A stretch of DNA of 64,000 nucleotides from Xylanibacter ruminicola (GTDB lineage: Bacteria; Bacteroidota; Bacteroidia; Bacteroidales; Bacteroidaceae), in contig NZ_FRBD01000017.1 of NCBI RefSeq assembly GCF_900142525.1, positions 1 through 64,000 of the forward strand, written 5' to 3'. The translations under genes and the position numbers were made by a program. This document shows positions 54,392 to 63,459 of this stretch, piece after piece (within the stretch, counting starts at the first letter, position 1; each line of letters starts with the position of its first letter). Below the pieces are notes generated by a model. It ran no database searches. It was not told the DNA's origin and worked only from the letters and a program-made list of their open reading frames with translations.

Positions 54392-54412
54392 CCCCCGCCG
54401 ATACGGCAGGGG
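54392..54412 (-). terminator. Intrinsic terminator downstream of rplT
   Basis: Nine-base arms at 54392-54400 and 54404-54412 pair with one U-G wobble on the minus strand, with a 3-nt loop and a TTTTACTTTT tail. A/T runs on both sides also allow weak function in the other direction. Confidence 0.9.
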
Positions 54413-54443
54413 TTTTATCTTTAAGACTGGTAAAGTCTGTAAT

Positions 54444-54788
54444 TTACTTAACCTTCTCTACGATGGCCTTGAAAGCCTCGGGATTGTTCATAGCGAGGTC
54501 AGCGAGAACCTTACGGTTAATCTCGATACCTGCCTTAGCGAGGTTACCCATGAATACAGAGTAGCTGAGACCCTCCTGACGAGCGGCAGCGTTGATACGC
54601 TGAATCCACAACGCACGGAAGTTGCGCTTCTTGTTACGACGATCACGATAGGCATAGGTCAGACCCTTCTCCCATGTGTTCTTAGCTACTGTCCAAACAT
54701 TCTTGCGAGCTCCAAAATAGCCGCGGGTAAGCTTCAAAATTCTCTTACGCTTTGCTCTTGATGCAACGTGATTTACTGATCTTGGCAT
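54444..54788 (-). CDS. rplT: Ribosomal protein bL20
   Basis: This 23S rRNA-binding protein of 114 residues acts early in 50S assembly. The N-terminus [20 protein letters not shown] and the core [21 protein letters not shown] are typical. It ends the thrS-infC-rpmI-rplT cluster and is followed by an intrinsic terminator. In other bacteria L20 represses this operon by binding the mRNA; no clear mimic of the rRNA site was identified in the 34-bp gap to rpmI or the 77-bp gap before rpmI. Confidence 0.98.
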   Translation of the reverse strand: MPRSVNHVASRAKRKRILKLTRGYFGARKNVWTVAKNTWEKGLTYAYRDRRNKKRNFRALWIQRINAAARQEGLSYSVFMGNLAKAGIEINRKVLADLAMNNPEAFKAIVEKVK

Positions 54789-54822
54789 AATTCTTACTTC
54801 TTTAAAATGTTAGACAATAGGT

Positions 54823-55020
54823 TTAACGGAGACACAACAGATCGCGAACCTGCTTCATGTTTGTAGAATCAACGATAGTTGTACCTACCAAGTTGCGCTT
54901 CTGCTTCTTGGTCTTCTTAGTCAGAATGTGACTGTGGAAGGCATGACGTCTCTTTACCTTACCTGTTCCGGTGAAAGTGAATCTCTTCTTAGCACCAGAG
55001 TTTGTCTTTACTTTTGGCAT
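54823..55020 (-). CDS. rpmI: Ribosomal protein bL35
   Basis: This 65-residue basic 50S protein starts MPKVKTNSGAKKRFTFTGTGKVKRR and has the conserved HILTKKTKKQKRNL. It lies between infC and rplT in the standard bacterial order, 77 bp after infC and 34 bp before rplT. Confidence 0.98.
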   Translation of the reverse strand: MPKVKTNSGAKKRFTFTGTGKVKRRHAFHSHILTKKTKKQKRNLVGTTIVDSTNMKQVRDLLCLR

Positions 55021-55097
55021 TGTTTTAAAAATTTAAATTGTTATTAATATCCAGCGGCAACGCATATACCGGGCGCGCCACCTTCTTTTCTTACTCT

Positions 55098-55796
55098 TTA
55101 TTCGTCAGAACCCTCCAACTTCTTCAGCGCATCGGCACTGATTTTAGCATTTGCAAGCAAACCTCCGTTGGCGGGAGCACTCTGCTCTTCGGTCTCCTTC
55201 TGCTGGCGGGCCTGTTCCTTAGCTTCGGCTTCGGCGGCCTCACGGTCACGAGCCTGCTGTGATTTCTTGGCAGCACCAGCCTTCTTTGGAGCCAGATAGA
55301 GGAACATCTTCTTGCCTTCGAGTGATGGCATGCCCTCAACCTTTCCTACCTCTTCGAGGTCGTTAGCGAAACGGAGCAGTAATACCTCGCCCTGCTCTTT
55401 GAACAGGATGGAGCGACCACGGAAGAATACGTAGGCACGTACCTTGTTGCCCTCCTCGAGGAACTCGCGAGCGTGCTTCAGTTTGAACTGATAGTCGTGC
55501 TCATCAGTCTGAGGTCCGAATCGGATTTCCTTCACCTCAACCTTTACCTGCTTGGCCTTCATCTCTTTCTGGCGCTTCTTCTGCTGGTAGAGGAATTTGG
55601 AGTAGTCGATGAGACGGCATACAGGCGGATTGGCATTGGGTGAAATTTCTACAAGATCTACCCCCATGTCGCGGGCCTGGTTGAGTGCATCACGCGTAGA
55701 CATTACCGACGATCCCTCGTCGCCTACAATGCGGACTTCACGTACTCGAATCTGTTCGTTGATACGGTACTGATTCTTCAATTTGTCATTCTTCAT
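55098..55796 (-). CDS. infC: Translation initiation factor IF-3 with C-terminal extension
   Basis: This factor binds the 30S subunit, prevents premature 50S joining and checks the start codon. The N-domain ([19 protein letters not shown]) and C-domain ([32 protein letters not shown]) are complete. The usual length is about 180 residues. Here some 50 more follow, rich in Ala, Glu, Gln and Lys, ending KLEGSDE. The start is ATG, not the rare AUU used for autoregulation in E. coli. It has a -7 box TAATTTTG at 55829-55822 and also follows thrS. Confidence 0.97.
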   Translation of the reverse strand: MKNDKLKNQYRINEQIRVREVRIVGDEGSSVMSTRDALNQARDMGVDLVEISPNANPPVCRLIDYSKFLYQQKKRQKEMKAKQVKVEVKEIRFGPQTDEHDYQFKLKHAREFLEEGNKVRAYVFFRGRSILFKEQGEVLLLRFANDLEEVGKVEGMPSLEGKKMFLYLAPKKAGAAKKSQQARDREAAEAEAKEQARQQKETEEQSAPANGGLLANAKISADALKKLEGSDE

Positions 55797-55821
55797 TAAC
55801 TACTTTTTAAGAAATCGGCTG

Positions 55822-55829
55822 CAAAATTA
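55822..55829 (-). promoter_or_regulatory. -7 box of infC
   Basis: TAATTTTGCA on the minus strand lies 25 bp upstream of infC, in the thrS-infC gap. A -33 element is not evident. Confidence 0.45.
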
Positions 55830-55838
55830 CTAATTTTC

Positions 55839-55859
55839 TTTGAACTTTGAGCTTTGTAC
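55839..55859. repeat. Three-copy degenerate 7-bp repeat between thrS and infC
   Basis: Units read TTTGAAC, TTTGAGC and TTTGTAC in register. They belong to the same heptamer style as the array at 3997-4045. Confidence 0.6.
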
Positions 55860-55897
55860 TATTAATATTACGAAAACTTTTATAAATATTTAACTTT

Positions 55898-57841
55898 TTA
55901 GAAGTCTTTTGTCATTTCAGCAACGCGGGCATTAACCTCGTCGATGAATTCCTGAATGGTCTTAACGCTCTGCTCGCCACCACCCTGAGGACGTACGGCA
56001 ACAGTACCATCGGCAGCTTCCTTCTCACCAACGATAACCATGTAAGGAATACGCTTCAACTCGTTGTCGCGAATCTTACGACCAAGCTTCTCGTTACGCA
56101 TATCGACAGTAGCACGAACACCACCCATATCGAACTTCTTGGCAACCTCCTGAGCATAGTCGTTGTACTTCTCCGACAGAGGCAGAATAGCCACCTGATC
56201 AGGTGTCAGCCACAATGGGAAGTGACCACTAGTGTGCTCAATCAGTACAGCGCAGAAACGCTCCATTGATCCGAATGGTGCACGGTGAATCATAACAGGA
56301 GTCTTCTTGGTGTTATCCTCGTCGGTATACTCGAGGTTGAAACGCTTAGGCAGGTTGTAGTCAACCTGGATAGTACCCAGCTGCCAACGACGACCAATAG
56401 CGTCCTTAATCATGAAGTCGAGCTTAGGACCGTAGAATGCAGCCTCGCCGTACTCTACCTTTGCGGGCAGCCCCTTCTCCTGACAAGCCTCAACAATAGC
56501 CTTCTCAGCCAGAGCCCAGTCCTCATCAGTACCAACGTACTTCTCATGGTCGTTAGGATCGCGCAGAGAAATCTGTGCCTCGAAGTTGAATCCGAAGGCT
56601 GTCAATACGATACCAATGATATCCATAACGTTCAGGAACTCCTGCTTAACCTGGTCTGGACGACAGAACAGGTGAGCATCGTCCTGTGTGAACGAACGTA
56701 CACGAGTCAATCCATGCAGCTCACCACTCTGCTCGTAACGGTATACAGTACCGAACTCAGCAATACGCAGAGGCAGATCGCGGTATGAACGTGGCTTCCA
56801 GGCGAAGATTTCGCAGTGGTGAGGGCAGTTCATTGGCTTCAGCATGTACTCCTCGTCCTCCTCAGGAGTATGTATTGGCTGGAACGAATCCTTACCATAG
56901 TGAGCATAGTGACCAGAGGTTACGTAGAGGTTCTTAGAACCGATATGTGGAGTGATGACCTCCTGATAGCCGAAACGCTTCTGAACCTTACGCAGGTGAT
57001 CCTGCAGGCGCAGACGGAGCTCGGTACCCTTTGGCAACCAGATGGGAAGACCCTTACCTACCTTATCAGAGAACATGAAGAGTTCCATCTCCTTACCAAT
57101 CTTACGGTGGTCACGCTTCTTAGCCTCCTCAAGCATCTCAAGATACTCGTCGAGCATCTTCTTCTTTGGGAATGAGATACCATACAGACGCTGCATCTGC
57201 TCGCGGTTAGCATCGCCACGCCAGAAAGCACCTGCTACAGAGGTCAACTTAACAGCCTTGATCTCACCTGTGTCTACGAGGTGTGGACCACGACAAAGAT
57301 CGGTAAAGTTACCCTGGGTATAAGTGGTGATCGAACCGTCTTCAAGATCCTGCTCAATGTGCTCGCACTTATAGGTCTGGCCCCACTCAGCAAACTGCTT
57401 GAGTGCCTCAGCCTTTGGTACCTCACGACGAACTACAGGCTCTTTCTTACCAGCCAGTTCCTTCATCTTAGCCTCAATCTTTGGGAAATCGCTCTCCTTG
57501 ATGCTCTCGCCATCCTTCAGCAGAACATCATAGAAGAAACCATTCTCAACGGCAGGTCCGAAACCGAACTGTATGCCAGGATACAACTCCTGCAATGCCT
57601 CAGCCAAAAGGTGGGCTGAAGTGTGCCAGAAGGTATGCTTACCCTGCTCGTCGTCGAACTTGTAGAGCTCGATAGTTGCATCCTCATTGATAGGACGATT
57701 CAGCTCTACTGTCTCGCCGTTCACTCCACAACTTACAACGCTGCGTGCGAGAGCCGGTGAGATGCTCTCTGCAATCTGAAAACCAGTAACGCCCTGCTCA
57801 TACGAGCGAACAGATCCGTCTGGGAAAGTAATGTTAATCAT
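55898..57841 (-). CDS. thrS: Threonyl-tRNA synthetase
   Basis: This class II synthetase of 647 residues has the full domain order. A TGS domain (about 1-60) is followed by the editing domain with [11 protein letters not shown] and the [27 protein letters not shown] zinc-site region. The catalytic core then shows motif 2 ([18 protein letters not shown]) and the zinc ligands Cys and His in [10 protein letters not shown]. The anticodon-binding domain is at the C-terminus ([16 protein letters not shown]). It opens the cluster with infC, rpmI and rplT. A -7 box TATCTTTG lies at 57884-57877. Confidence 0.98.
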   Translation of the reverse strand: MINITFPDGSVRSYEQGVTGFQIAESISPALARSVVSCGVNGETVELNRPINEDATIELYKFDDEQGKHTFWHTSAHLLAEALQELYPGIQFGFGPAVENGFFYDVLLKDGESIKESDFPKIEAKMKELAGKKEPVVRREVPKAEALKQFAEWGQTYKCEHIEQDLEDGSITTYTQGNFTDLCRGPHLVDTGEIKAVKLTSVAGAFWRGDANREQMQRLYGISFPKKKMLDEYLEMLEEAKKRDHRKIGKEMELFMFSDKVGKGLPIWLPKGTELRLRLQDHLRKVQKRFGYQEVITPHIGSKNLYVTSGHYAHYGKDSFQPIHTPEEDEEYMLKPMNCPHHCEIFAWKPRSYRDLPLRIAEFGTVYRYEQSGELHGLTRVRSFTQDDAHLFCRPDQVKQEFLNVMDIIGIVLTAFGFNFEAQISLRDPNDHEKYVGTDEDWALAEKAIVEACQEKGLPAKVEYGEAAFYGPKLDFMIKDAIGRRWQLGTIQVDYNLPKRFNLEYTDEDNTKKTPVMIHRAPFGSMERFCAVLIEHTSGHFPLWLTPDQVAILPLSEKYNDYAQEVAKKFDMGGVRATVDMRNEKLGRKIRDNELKRIPYMVIVGEKEAADGTVAVRPQGGGEQSVKTIQEFIDEVNARVAEMTKDF

Positions 57842-57876
57842 ATCTACAATATATGTTTGAAATTTTAAATTGCGTG

Positions 57877-57884
57877 CAAAGATA
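57877..57884 (-). promoter_or_regulatory. -7 box of thrS
   Basis: TATCTTTGCA on the minus strand lies 35 bp before the thrS start. No -33 TTTG at the usual distance. Confidence 0.5.
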
Positions 57885-57924
57885 GTGCTTTTATTCCGAA
57901 TATGTGCATGTTTAATCGAAAAAT

Positions 57925-59910
57925 TTACTTATCACGGTATTTTTTGATAACACTATATGCCTGATAGAGTCCTAATTCTCCTGCTTTCGACAAATCTTCT
58001 ATACCCTCTTCCACATGCTTTGCAAAGATTTTTGCCAATCCGCGATTATACCATGCTTCGGCTATATCCTGATTCAGAGTCAGAGCCTGAGAATAGTCAG
58101 CTATAGCGCGCTGATAGTCACCACGAAGCGCATATAGATTTCCCCTATTATAATATAGGTATGAATTCTGTGGTGCTAAGGCAATGGCATCAGAGAGGTC
58201 ACCAAGCACGTTGGCCGACTTGAGGTCGATATTAGTACCCTCAGAGGCATTAAATTCATTGATCTTGGCCTGACAAACAGCTCGCTGCCAATAGGCTAAA
58301 GACGAGGTTGAGTCTATCTGCAAACAGATGCTAAGATCGTCAATTGCATTGTCGAAGTTTTGGATTGATCCATAAGCAATAGCACGGAGCAACAGCAGTG
58401 GGGCGACTTTAGATGTCGTCTTAGTCTTGTCAATAATTGTACTCAGCGAATCGATATACTCAAACGTACGCTTCATACGATCCTCACTAACAGTTGTCTG
58501 GTCGCACGATAGATAGATGGTATGCGAACCTGAGGCTTGATTAAAGGCATCTACCGAATTCTCAAATGGTGTATCTGTCTTTAAGTTGCTCTGCGGCTGT
58601 ATGAACGTAAGTGCATACATTGGTTGCAGAGTAGCATTTGTCTTACGGTTCTGCACACGTCCACGATAGTCACTCTTGTATTCGTGTTCAACTTCCTGCT
58701 CGTCAGCCACAACCAATTGGTTATATTTATCAGGATCTATATCACTACGCTTACGCATCTGTTTCTTCGAAAGTCTTGGCTGCTTGCCATAATGTTTATC
58801 CATCTGGGCTTTAAGAATGCGGAACTCATCAAGTTCAGCCTGTTTGGTGTTACCAAGCCTACGATAACACGATGCACGATGCTGGAGTCCAAACCAGAAG
58901 TTTGGATACTCCTCGATCACCTTAGAATAATCGCGAATGGCGGCTCGCAGATTACCCGTCTGTTCCAACAGCAAAGCGCGGTTGAAAAGAGCCATGATAT
59001 TATTGGGCTCCAGTTTCAGCACAAAGTCAAAATCCTCAATACCGCGGTTGTCGTCTCCCACCTGAGCACGAAGTAGTCCACGATTGTAGTGACCAAGGAA
59101 GTTATTAGGATCGAGGTCAAGCGCCGTATCATAATCGGCCATTGCACCTCTAAGATTATTCTGATTGAAACGTGCCAGAGCACGATTGATATAGTTGCCA
59201 GAATGCTTAGGCAGCAAGTGGATACTCTTAGTAAGGAACTCCTCACCCTCCTTCCACTTCTGCCGAGCCAGACTGATAACAGCCCTCTCAGCCCAGATAC
59301 CACCATCGTAAGGGTCGAGCTCAAGGCTCTTATCCAGAGATTTAACTGCTTTGGTGGTATCTTGTTTCAGCAGATAAATCTCGGCTTGCATAGCATATGC
59401 ACGGGCATACTTCGACCATCGGGTTGACATCGTATCAATCTGAGCCAACGCCAAATCGTAATCTTTTTCCTGAATAAGACAAAGTATACGGTTGTGCCAA
59501 AGTCCTTGATTATCAGGGTTGTAACGTAAGGCGCGATCGTAATCGCTTATAGCCTCGCGATACTTTTTCTGGTTAATTCTACAAAGTCCGCGTAACTCAT
59601 AGGCACTCTCCACATAAGGATTACGCTCTATGGCCTCAGAGCAATCGCTCTCAGCCCCACGATAATCGTCGAGATAAAACTTGGCAACGCCACGGAAGAA
59701 CCAAGGCTCATAGAGCCAAGGCTTCATACTGATGGCTTGATTAAAGTACTGTATACTGAGCACATAATCCTCATAATAGAGCGCCGAGCGCCCTATCATC
59801 ACCAGGCGATCAGTATTAAACTGCGCCAAGCACTTTGAACATTGAACATTGAACATTGAACATTGCAGTACTAACGACAGCAATATCCATCTCAAGAACT
59901 TACTATTCAT
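57925..59910 (-). CDS. Exported TPR-repeat protein with repeat-bearing signal peptide
   Basis: This is a 661-residue protein of at least ten tetratricopeptide repeats, such as [30 protein letters not shown] and [25 protein letters not shown], with a less regular middle (about 375-470). It is likely periplasmic and mediates protein contacts. The Met at 59910 starts the signal peptide; a TTG nine bases upstream is less likely. Four copies of a 7-bp repeat lie inside the signal region (about residues 17-26), encoding CSMFNVQ units right after the hydrophobic core. It follows def, with a degenerate heptamer array filling the 26-bp gap. Confidence 0.88.
   Translation of the reverse strand: MNSKFLRWILLSLVLQCSMFNVQCSKCLAQFNTDRLVMIGRSALYYEDYVLSIQYFNQAISMKPWLYEPWFFRGVAKFYLDDYRGAESDCSEAIERNPYVESAYELRGLCRINQKKYREAISDYDRALRYNPDNQGLWHNRILCLIQEKDYDLALAQIDTMSTRWSKYARAYAMQAEIYLLKQDTTKAVKSLDKSLELDPYDGGIWAERAVISLARQKWKEGEEFLTKSIHLLPKHSGNYINRALARFNQNNLRGAMADYDTALDLDPNNFLGHYNRGLLRAQVGDDNRGIEDFDFVLKLEPNNIMALFNRALLLEQTGNLRAAIRDYSKVIEEYPNFWFGLQHRASCYRRLGNTKQAELDEFRILKAQMDKHYGKQPRLSKKQMRKRSDIDPDKYNQLVVADEQEVEHEYKSDYRGRVQNRKTNATLQPMYALTFIQPQSNLKTDTPFENSVDAFNQASGSHTIYLSCDQTTVSEDRMKRTFEYIDSLSTIIDKTKTTSKVAPLLLLRAIAYGSIQNFDNAIDDLSICLQIDSTSSLAYWQRAVCQAKINEFNASEGTNIDLKSANVLGDLSDAIALAPQNSYLYYNRGNLYALRGDYQRAIADYSQALTLNQDIAEAWYNRGLAKIFAKHVEEGIEDLSKAGELGLYQAYSVIKKYRDK
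59835..59862. repeat. Four perfect 7-bp tandem repeats inside a signal peptide coding region
   Basis: The unit TTGAACA (TGTTCAA on the coding strand) is repeated four times. It is identical to the unit at 3997-4045. Because 7 is not a multiple of 3, gain or loss of one or two copies would shift the reading frame of the TPR gene. Confidence 0.92.
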
Positions 59911-59945
59911 AATGGTCAATGGTCAATCTTCAATATTCAATGTCT
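59911..59945. repeat. Degenerate heptamer array between def and the TPR gene
   Basis: Five units in register: AATGGTC, AATGGTC, AATCTTC, AATATTC and AATGTCT. The array extends across the end of the def coding region. Confidence 0.65.
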
Positions 59946-60497
59946 AACGACCTTGGTCTTGTAACCACAACGGTAACGCCCCTGAGTGAGGGCACGGAGC
60001 TTGCTCTTGATGAGCTGCTTGCGAAGCGGAGAAATACGATCCACAAACATTTTTCCGTCAAGGTGATCAAACTCATGCTGCATCACACGAGCCAGATAAC
60101 CCTCGATCCACTCGTCATGATGCTCAAAGTTCTCATCATCCCATTCTACACGGATACGACTGGGACGAGTAACCTTCTCGTGAATGGCTGGAAGTGAAAG
60201 ACATCCCTCTTCAGAGACATCTGTCTTCGACTCGTCATACTCCACGATATGAGCATTGATATATACATGGCGGAATCCCTTATACTCAGGCAGATCGTCC
60301 GACAATACATCGAGATCAATAACTACTAGGCGGATGGGCTTACCAATCTGTGGTGCAGCCAATCCAATACCTTCTGACTCAGCCAACGTATCCCACATAT
60401 CACCAATAAGGTCCTTGAGTTGGGGATAATCAGGCGTAATATCCTCTGCTACCTTGCGGAGAACAGGCTGACCAAATACATAAATAGGTAATATCAT
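59937..60497 (-). CDS. def: Peptide deformylase
   Basis: This metalloenzyme removes the formyl group from nascent protein N-termini. It has 186 residues with all three family motifs: [18 protein letters not shown] and [12 protein letters not shown], where the Cys and the two His bind the metal. The N-terminus [20 protein letters not shown] is typical of the Bacteroidales enzyme. It lies between ruvX and the TPR gene on the same strand, with heptamer repeat arrays in both gaps. Confidence 0.97.
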   Translation of the reverse strand: MILPIYVFGQPVLRKVAEDITPDYPQLKDLIGDMWDTLAESEGIGLAAPQIGKPIRLVVIDLDVLSDDLPEYKGFRHVYINAHIVEYDESKTDVSEEGCLSLPAIHEKVTRPSRIRVEWDDENFEHHDEWIEGYLARVMQHEFDHLDGKMFVDRISPLRKQLIKSKLRALTQGRYRCGYKTKVVRH

Positions 60498-60500
60498 ACT

Positions 60501-60535
60501 AATTCAAAATTCACAATTTATAATTCACAATTACT
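60501..60535. repeat. Degenerate heptamer array between ruvX and def
   Basis: Five units in register: AATTCAA, AATTCAC, AATTTAT, AATTCAC and AATTACT. The last unit contains the ruvX stop codon. Confidence 0.7.
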
Positions 60536-60944
60536 TGCGGGAACGGAGGTAATCCTCCAAGATGATTGTGGCACTGATTTCGTCTACAAGCGCCTTATTC
60601 TGGCGATCCTTCTTCTTCAGTCCACCCTGTAACATAGCCTGATGGGCCAATACAGAGGTGAATCGCTCATCATAGAACTGAATGGGGACCTGTGGAACGG
60701 CTTTGCGCCAACGATTCACAAACTGCTGAACTCGCGCCAGATTCTCACTTGGCTCACCATTAGGCTGACGTGGTTCACCAATAACAATCATCTCAACCTG
60801 CTCGCGCTTGATATATGCTTGCAGATAATCGAAGAGCTCAGATGTAGCAACAGTCGCCAACCCTCCAGCGATGATCTGCAGAGGATCGGTGACTGCTAAT
60901 CCGGTGCGCTTCTTACCGTAATCGATAGATAATATCCGGGCCAA
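60531..60944 (-). CDS. ruvX: RuvX/YqgF-family putative pre-16S rRNA nuclease
   Basis: This is a 137-residue RNase H-fold protein starting MARILSIDYGKKRTGLAVTD, with the acidic residues expected for the active site (Asp in SIDYG, Glu in VIGEPRQPNGEPS, Asp in ALVDEISA). YqgF is linked to processing of the 5' end of 16S rRNA and was earlier annotated as a Holliday junction resolvase. It lies between the SPOR lipoprotein gene (11-bp gap) and def. Confidence 0.93.
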   Translation of the reverse strand: MARILSIDYGKKRTGLAVTDPLQIIAGGLATVATSELFDYLQAYIKREQVEMIVIGEPRQPNGEPSENLARVQQFVNRWRKAVPQVPIQFYDERFTSVLAHQAMLQGGLKKKDRQNKALVDEISATIILEDYLRSRK

Positions 60945-60955
60945 TGTTGCTTTTA

Positions 60956-61453
60956 TTAACGAGCGTTATAAAGCAACCAAGCATCAGGATATGATGCACG
61001 AATCTTATCGCGACTTGCAGCTGCTGAAGCCTTATCAGCAAAGGTAGAAGCAACAACACGATACATATTCTTATCGTCGTTCTTTACAACCTGAGCATCG
61101 TAACCAGCATCCTTAAGACGCTGCATCAGGCCCTCAGCATTAGCACGAACGCCAAATGAACCAACCACAACGCTGAAAGCCTTAAGACCACTACCGCTAA
61201 CCAGCGATACACTTTCCTGACGTACAGAAACGTTGTCAAGATTGTCAACAACCTGGGCATCTGTAGCAGGCTTTGCTTCTACAGGAGCTACAACAGGAGC
61301 TGTCTCAACAGGTGTCTGTGGAGCTGTGGGCTGAGCAGTATCATACTGCTTTGCCTTCTCATAAGCCTTCTTATAGGCACTCTCACTTGTCTTACAACTT
61401 GTCATTGCCATGGCGAGGCAGAGGCCTGCGCACAATACAGTGTACTTCTTCAT
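60956..61453 (-). CDS. SPOR-domain lipoprotein
   Basis: This is a 165-residue predicted lipoprotein. The signal MKKYTVLCAGLCLAMAMTSC ends in a lipobox with Cys20. A Pro/Ala/Val-rich linker (about 40-70) follows. The C-terminal SPOR domain (about 92-165, AFSVVVGSFGVRANAEGLMQRL through YRVVASTFADKASAAASRD) binds denuded glycan strands of peptidoglycan, often at the division site. It is the first gene of the minus-strand group with ruvX, def and the TPR gene. Confidence 0.92.
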   Translation of the reverse strand: MKKYTVLCAGLCLAMAMTSCKTSESAYKKAYEKAKQYDTAQPTAPQTPVETAPVVAPVEAKPATDAQVVDNLDNVSVRQESVSLVSGSGLKAFSVVVGSFGVRANAEGLMQRLKDAGYDAQVVKNDDKNMYRVVASTFADKASAAASRDKIRASYPDAWLLYNAR

Positions 61454-61601
61454 TTTTCCTAATTTTTATTTCAAATTTATTATTAATTCAATTATTTCGA
61501 GTGCGAAATTACTAATTATTGCTCAAAAGCGAGCCAAAATGCGGCATAAAGTTTGTTAAAACGGGGAAATCACAACTTTTTTATAAAAAAATTGGCGCAT
61601 T

Positions 61602-61634
61602 TTTGCATTACAAACGAAAACTTTCGTATATTTG
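61602..61634 (+). promoter_or_regulatory. Canonical promoter of the YtxH operon
   Basis: TTTG (61602-61605), a 21-bp spacer and TATATTTG (61627-61634) match the consensus. The ATG follows 47 bp later. Confidence 0.8.
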
Positions 61635-61681
61635 CAGACAAATAACAATCGTAATTATTAATTTATTAAATAAGTAAGGTT

Positions 61682-61897
61682 ATGAAAAGTTTAGGTTACA
61701 TTGGCGCTTTCCTTGGCGGTGCTATCGCCGGAGCAGCACTTGGTATTCTGGTAGCTCCCGAAAAGGGACAGGACACTCGTGTAAAAATCACAGATGCTGT
61801 TGAGGACTTCCTGAAGAAGCACAACATCAAACTGAGCCGTAAAGAGGTTGTTGACCTTGTAGACGACATTCAGGACGCAGCAGCTGAGGAGGAGTAA
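61682..61897 (+). CDS. YtxH-like small envelope protein, 71 aa
   Basis: This is a small protein with a Gly/Ala-rich membrane segment (YIGAFLGGAIAGAALGILVAP, about 5-25) followed by EKGQDTR and an amphipathic helical tail ending in a Glu cluster. This is the YtxH pattern, common in stress-induced envelope proteins. It is the first of three closely spaced genes, 3 bp before the next. The exact function is unknown. Confidence 0.85.
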   Translation: MKSLGYIGAFLGGAIAGAALGILVAPEKGQDTRVKITDAVEDFLKKHNIKLSRKEVVDLVDDIQDAAAEEE

Positions 61898-61900
61898 CCC

Positions 61901-62251
61901 ATGCTATCCAGCGATAAGAACGTTGAAAACATAGCACAGCTGATAGAGGTGCTAAAACACTATCTCGGGCTACAAACGGAATACGTTAAGCTCGACGCTA
62001 TAGACAAGGTGGTACGTCTGGTTACAGCTGCCGCCTTGGCTATCGTGTTTATTTTGGTGATTTGTGCAGTATTGACATACCTGTCGTTTGCACTAGCTTT
62101 CTGGCTGGCCCCCATCACAGGTCATGCGCTTGCATTCCTCATCATCGCCATACTCTATCTGTTGCTGCTTATCCTCTTTTTCTTCTTCCGCAAGCCTTGG
62201 ATCGAAAAACCTCTGGTTAGATTCCTGGCAGGTGTATTACTTGGTAAATAA
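61901..62251 (+). CDS. Holin-like membrane protein, 116 aa (phage holin III / holin-X type)
   Basis: This protein has a short amphipathic N-terminus (about 1-40) and two long hydrophobic helices (about 44-70 and 78-102), the second ending FFFFRKPW. The layout fits the family annotated as actinobacterial holin-X or phage holin III, which in chromosomes without phage genes usually accompanies YtxH-type proteins. No lysis or phage gene is nearby, so a role in envelope stress is more plausible than lysis. Confidence 0.82.
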   Translation: MLSSDKNVENIAQLIEVLKHYLGLQTEYVKLDAIDKVVRLVTAAALAIVFILVICAVLTYLSFALAFWLAPITGHALAFLIIAILYLLLLILFFFFRKPWIEKPLVRFLAGVLLGK

Positions 62252-62253
62252 CT

Positions 62254-62532
62254 ATGACGCAGAATAATAAGAACACCCATGATTTCTGTACGCTCGATGA
62301 GATACGCGAGCGTAAAGATGCGCTGCTTGATGAGATTCAGAAAGACAGCGAGAAGGTAACCGCGCTTTGGAACGATACGTTTGTTAAGCGCGACGAGACA
62401 TCGAAGGGCGACTATATAGCCAGTTTGGTAAGCAACGGCTTTATGGCTATCGATGCATTTCTGCTGGTACGTAAGCTGATGAAGGGTTACGGATACCTGT
62501 TTGGAAAAGGTAAACGAAAGAGGAAAATATAA
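62254..62532 (+). CDS. Hypothetical protein of the YtxH operon, 92 aa
   Basis: The family is not recognised. The protein has a charged helical N-terminal half (TLDEIRERKDALLDEIQKDSEKV) and a mildly hydrophobic segment (YIASLVSNGFMAIDAFLLVRKL). It ends in a very basic tail (GKGKRKRKI) typical of peripheral membrane contact. It begins 2 bp after the holin-like gene and is the last member of the three-gene operon. Confidence 0.82.
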   Translation: MTQNNKNTHDFCTLDEIRERKDALLDEIQKDSEKVTALWNDTFVKRDETSKGDYIASLVSNGFMAIDAFLLVRKLMKGYGYLFGKGKRKRKI

Positions 62533-62632
62533 AAAAAGGGTCACCGCTGTGACCCAAACCTTTGTTAACCTTAAATCTAATACTATGAAAAACACACGCT
62601 GCAAAGGTACGATTATTTTCGACATCTCCAAA
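62531..62632 (-). ncRNA. Candidate small RNA with its own canonical promoter and terminator
   Basis: On the minus strand, TTTG (62632-62629), a 19-bp spacer and TACCTTTG (62609-62602) form a consensus promoter. About 45 nt after the expected start (near 62598), GGGTCAC and GTGACCC (62555-62538) form a perfect 7-bp hairpin followed by seven T (62537-62531). The predicted transcript is about 65-70 nt and contains no sensible reading frame. The same DNA read on the plus strand has a 19-codon open frame (62585-62644), judged incidental. Confidence 0.6.
62538..62555 (-). terminator. Intrinsic terminator (minus strand)
   Basis: GGGTCAC-CGCT-GTGACCC hairpin. The T tract is on the minus-strand exit side, so it serves the candidate small RNA. 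On the plus strand, downstream of the YtxH operon, the hairpin lacks a T tract. Confidence 0.85.
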
Positions 62633-62697
62633 AAAATCCCCTAATTATCGCCCCCAAATTAACCTATTTTAAGGTAATACTGCGTGGTTTCACAAAA

Positions 62698-63459
62698 TTA
62701 TAGATATATTTCTTGTCCATCGTAAGCCAGGTCAATCCCCTCAGGCAGACGCTTGTTTACTTCCTTATGCAGCCCAACATCGTGACACACGTGTATAATC
62801 AAAGTACGCTTGGCACCTACCTTACGGGCAAAGTCAATCGCATCGTCCATCAGTTGATGAGAATGGTGGGGCTTATCAAATCTGAGTGCATTTACCACCA
62901 ATAGCTCTGTTCCTTCGATATACTTCAGCTCACCATCGTCGATGGTCTTCATATCTGTGATATAGGTAAGCTTTCCTATTCTATAACCTAAAATTGGCAG
63001 CTTGCCATGCATCACTTGTATCGGCATCACCTCCATATCGCCTATCTGCAAAGGTTCGTGAGGAAAAATCTCATGCAGTCCTATGGCTGGTACGCCAGGA
63101 TAGCGGTTTTCTGCAAAACAGTAGGGCAACATTTCAAGCATCGACTGCTTAGCCAACGTATCGGCATAAACGTTGATAGCCCCAAACTGGCAATAAGGAC
63201 GAATATCATCCATTCCGCCCATGTGGTCGTAATGCGAGTGGGTAATCAATATGCCATCTATCTTACGGAAAGGCTGTGGCAGTATCTGCTGACGGAAATC
63301 AGGACCGCAATCTATCAGAATGCGGGTTGACTCTGTTTCCACTAGTGCAGAACAACGTGTACGTTTATCTTTAGGGTCGGCACTTTGGCAAACCTTGCAT
63401 TGGCAACCTATAACTGGTACGCCACACGATGTTCCTGTGCCTAAAAAAGTCAGCTTCAT
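62698..63459 (-). CDS. MBL-fold metallohydrolase (PhnP-like)
   Basis: This is a metallo-beta-lactamase-fold hydrolase of 253 residues. The motif THSHYDHMGGMDD binds the two metal ions, with later His ligands in VMHGKLP and KPHHSHQ and an Asp in YITDMK. The N-terminal GTGTSCGVPVIGCQCKVCQS carries the Cys residues seen in the PhnP-like branch, which includes cyclic phosphodiesterases. The substrate here is unknown and no phosphonate genes are present. Its start overlaps the murB stop by 4 bp. Confidence 0.88.
   Translation of the reverse strand: MKLTFLGTGTSCGVPVIGCQCKVCQSADPKDKRTRCSALVETESTRILIDCGPDFRQQILPQPFRKIDGILITHSHYDHMGGMDDIRPYCQFGAINVYADTLAKQSMLEMLPYCFAENRYPGVPAIGLHEIFPHEPLQIGDMEVMPIQVMHGKLPILGYRIGKLTYITDMKTIDDGELKYIEGTELLVVNALRFDKPHHSHQLMDDAIDFARKVGAKRTLIIHVCHDVGLHKEVNKRLPEGIDLAYDGQEIYL

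Noticed and set aside
55021..55097. L20-type autoregulatory leader or riboswitch before rpmI
   Set aside because: The 77-bp gap contains no hairpin with terminator or convincing rRNA mimic. Only the known behaviour of the operon in other bacteria suggests it.
61901..62251. Phage holin as a sign of a prophage
   Set aside because: The gene lies between YtxH-like and small hypothetical genes with a housekeeping promoter, and no endolysin, capsid, integrase or other phage gene is nearby.
62585..62644. 19-codon open frame MKNTRCKGTIIFDISKKIP on the plus strand
   Set aside because: It is the reverse complement of the promoter and start region of the candidate small RNA. No plus-strand promoter precedes it after the YtxH operon hairpin, and there is no other support.
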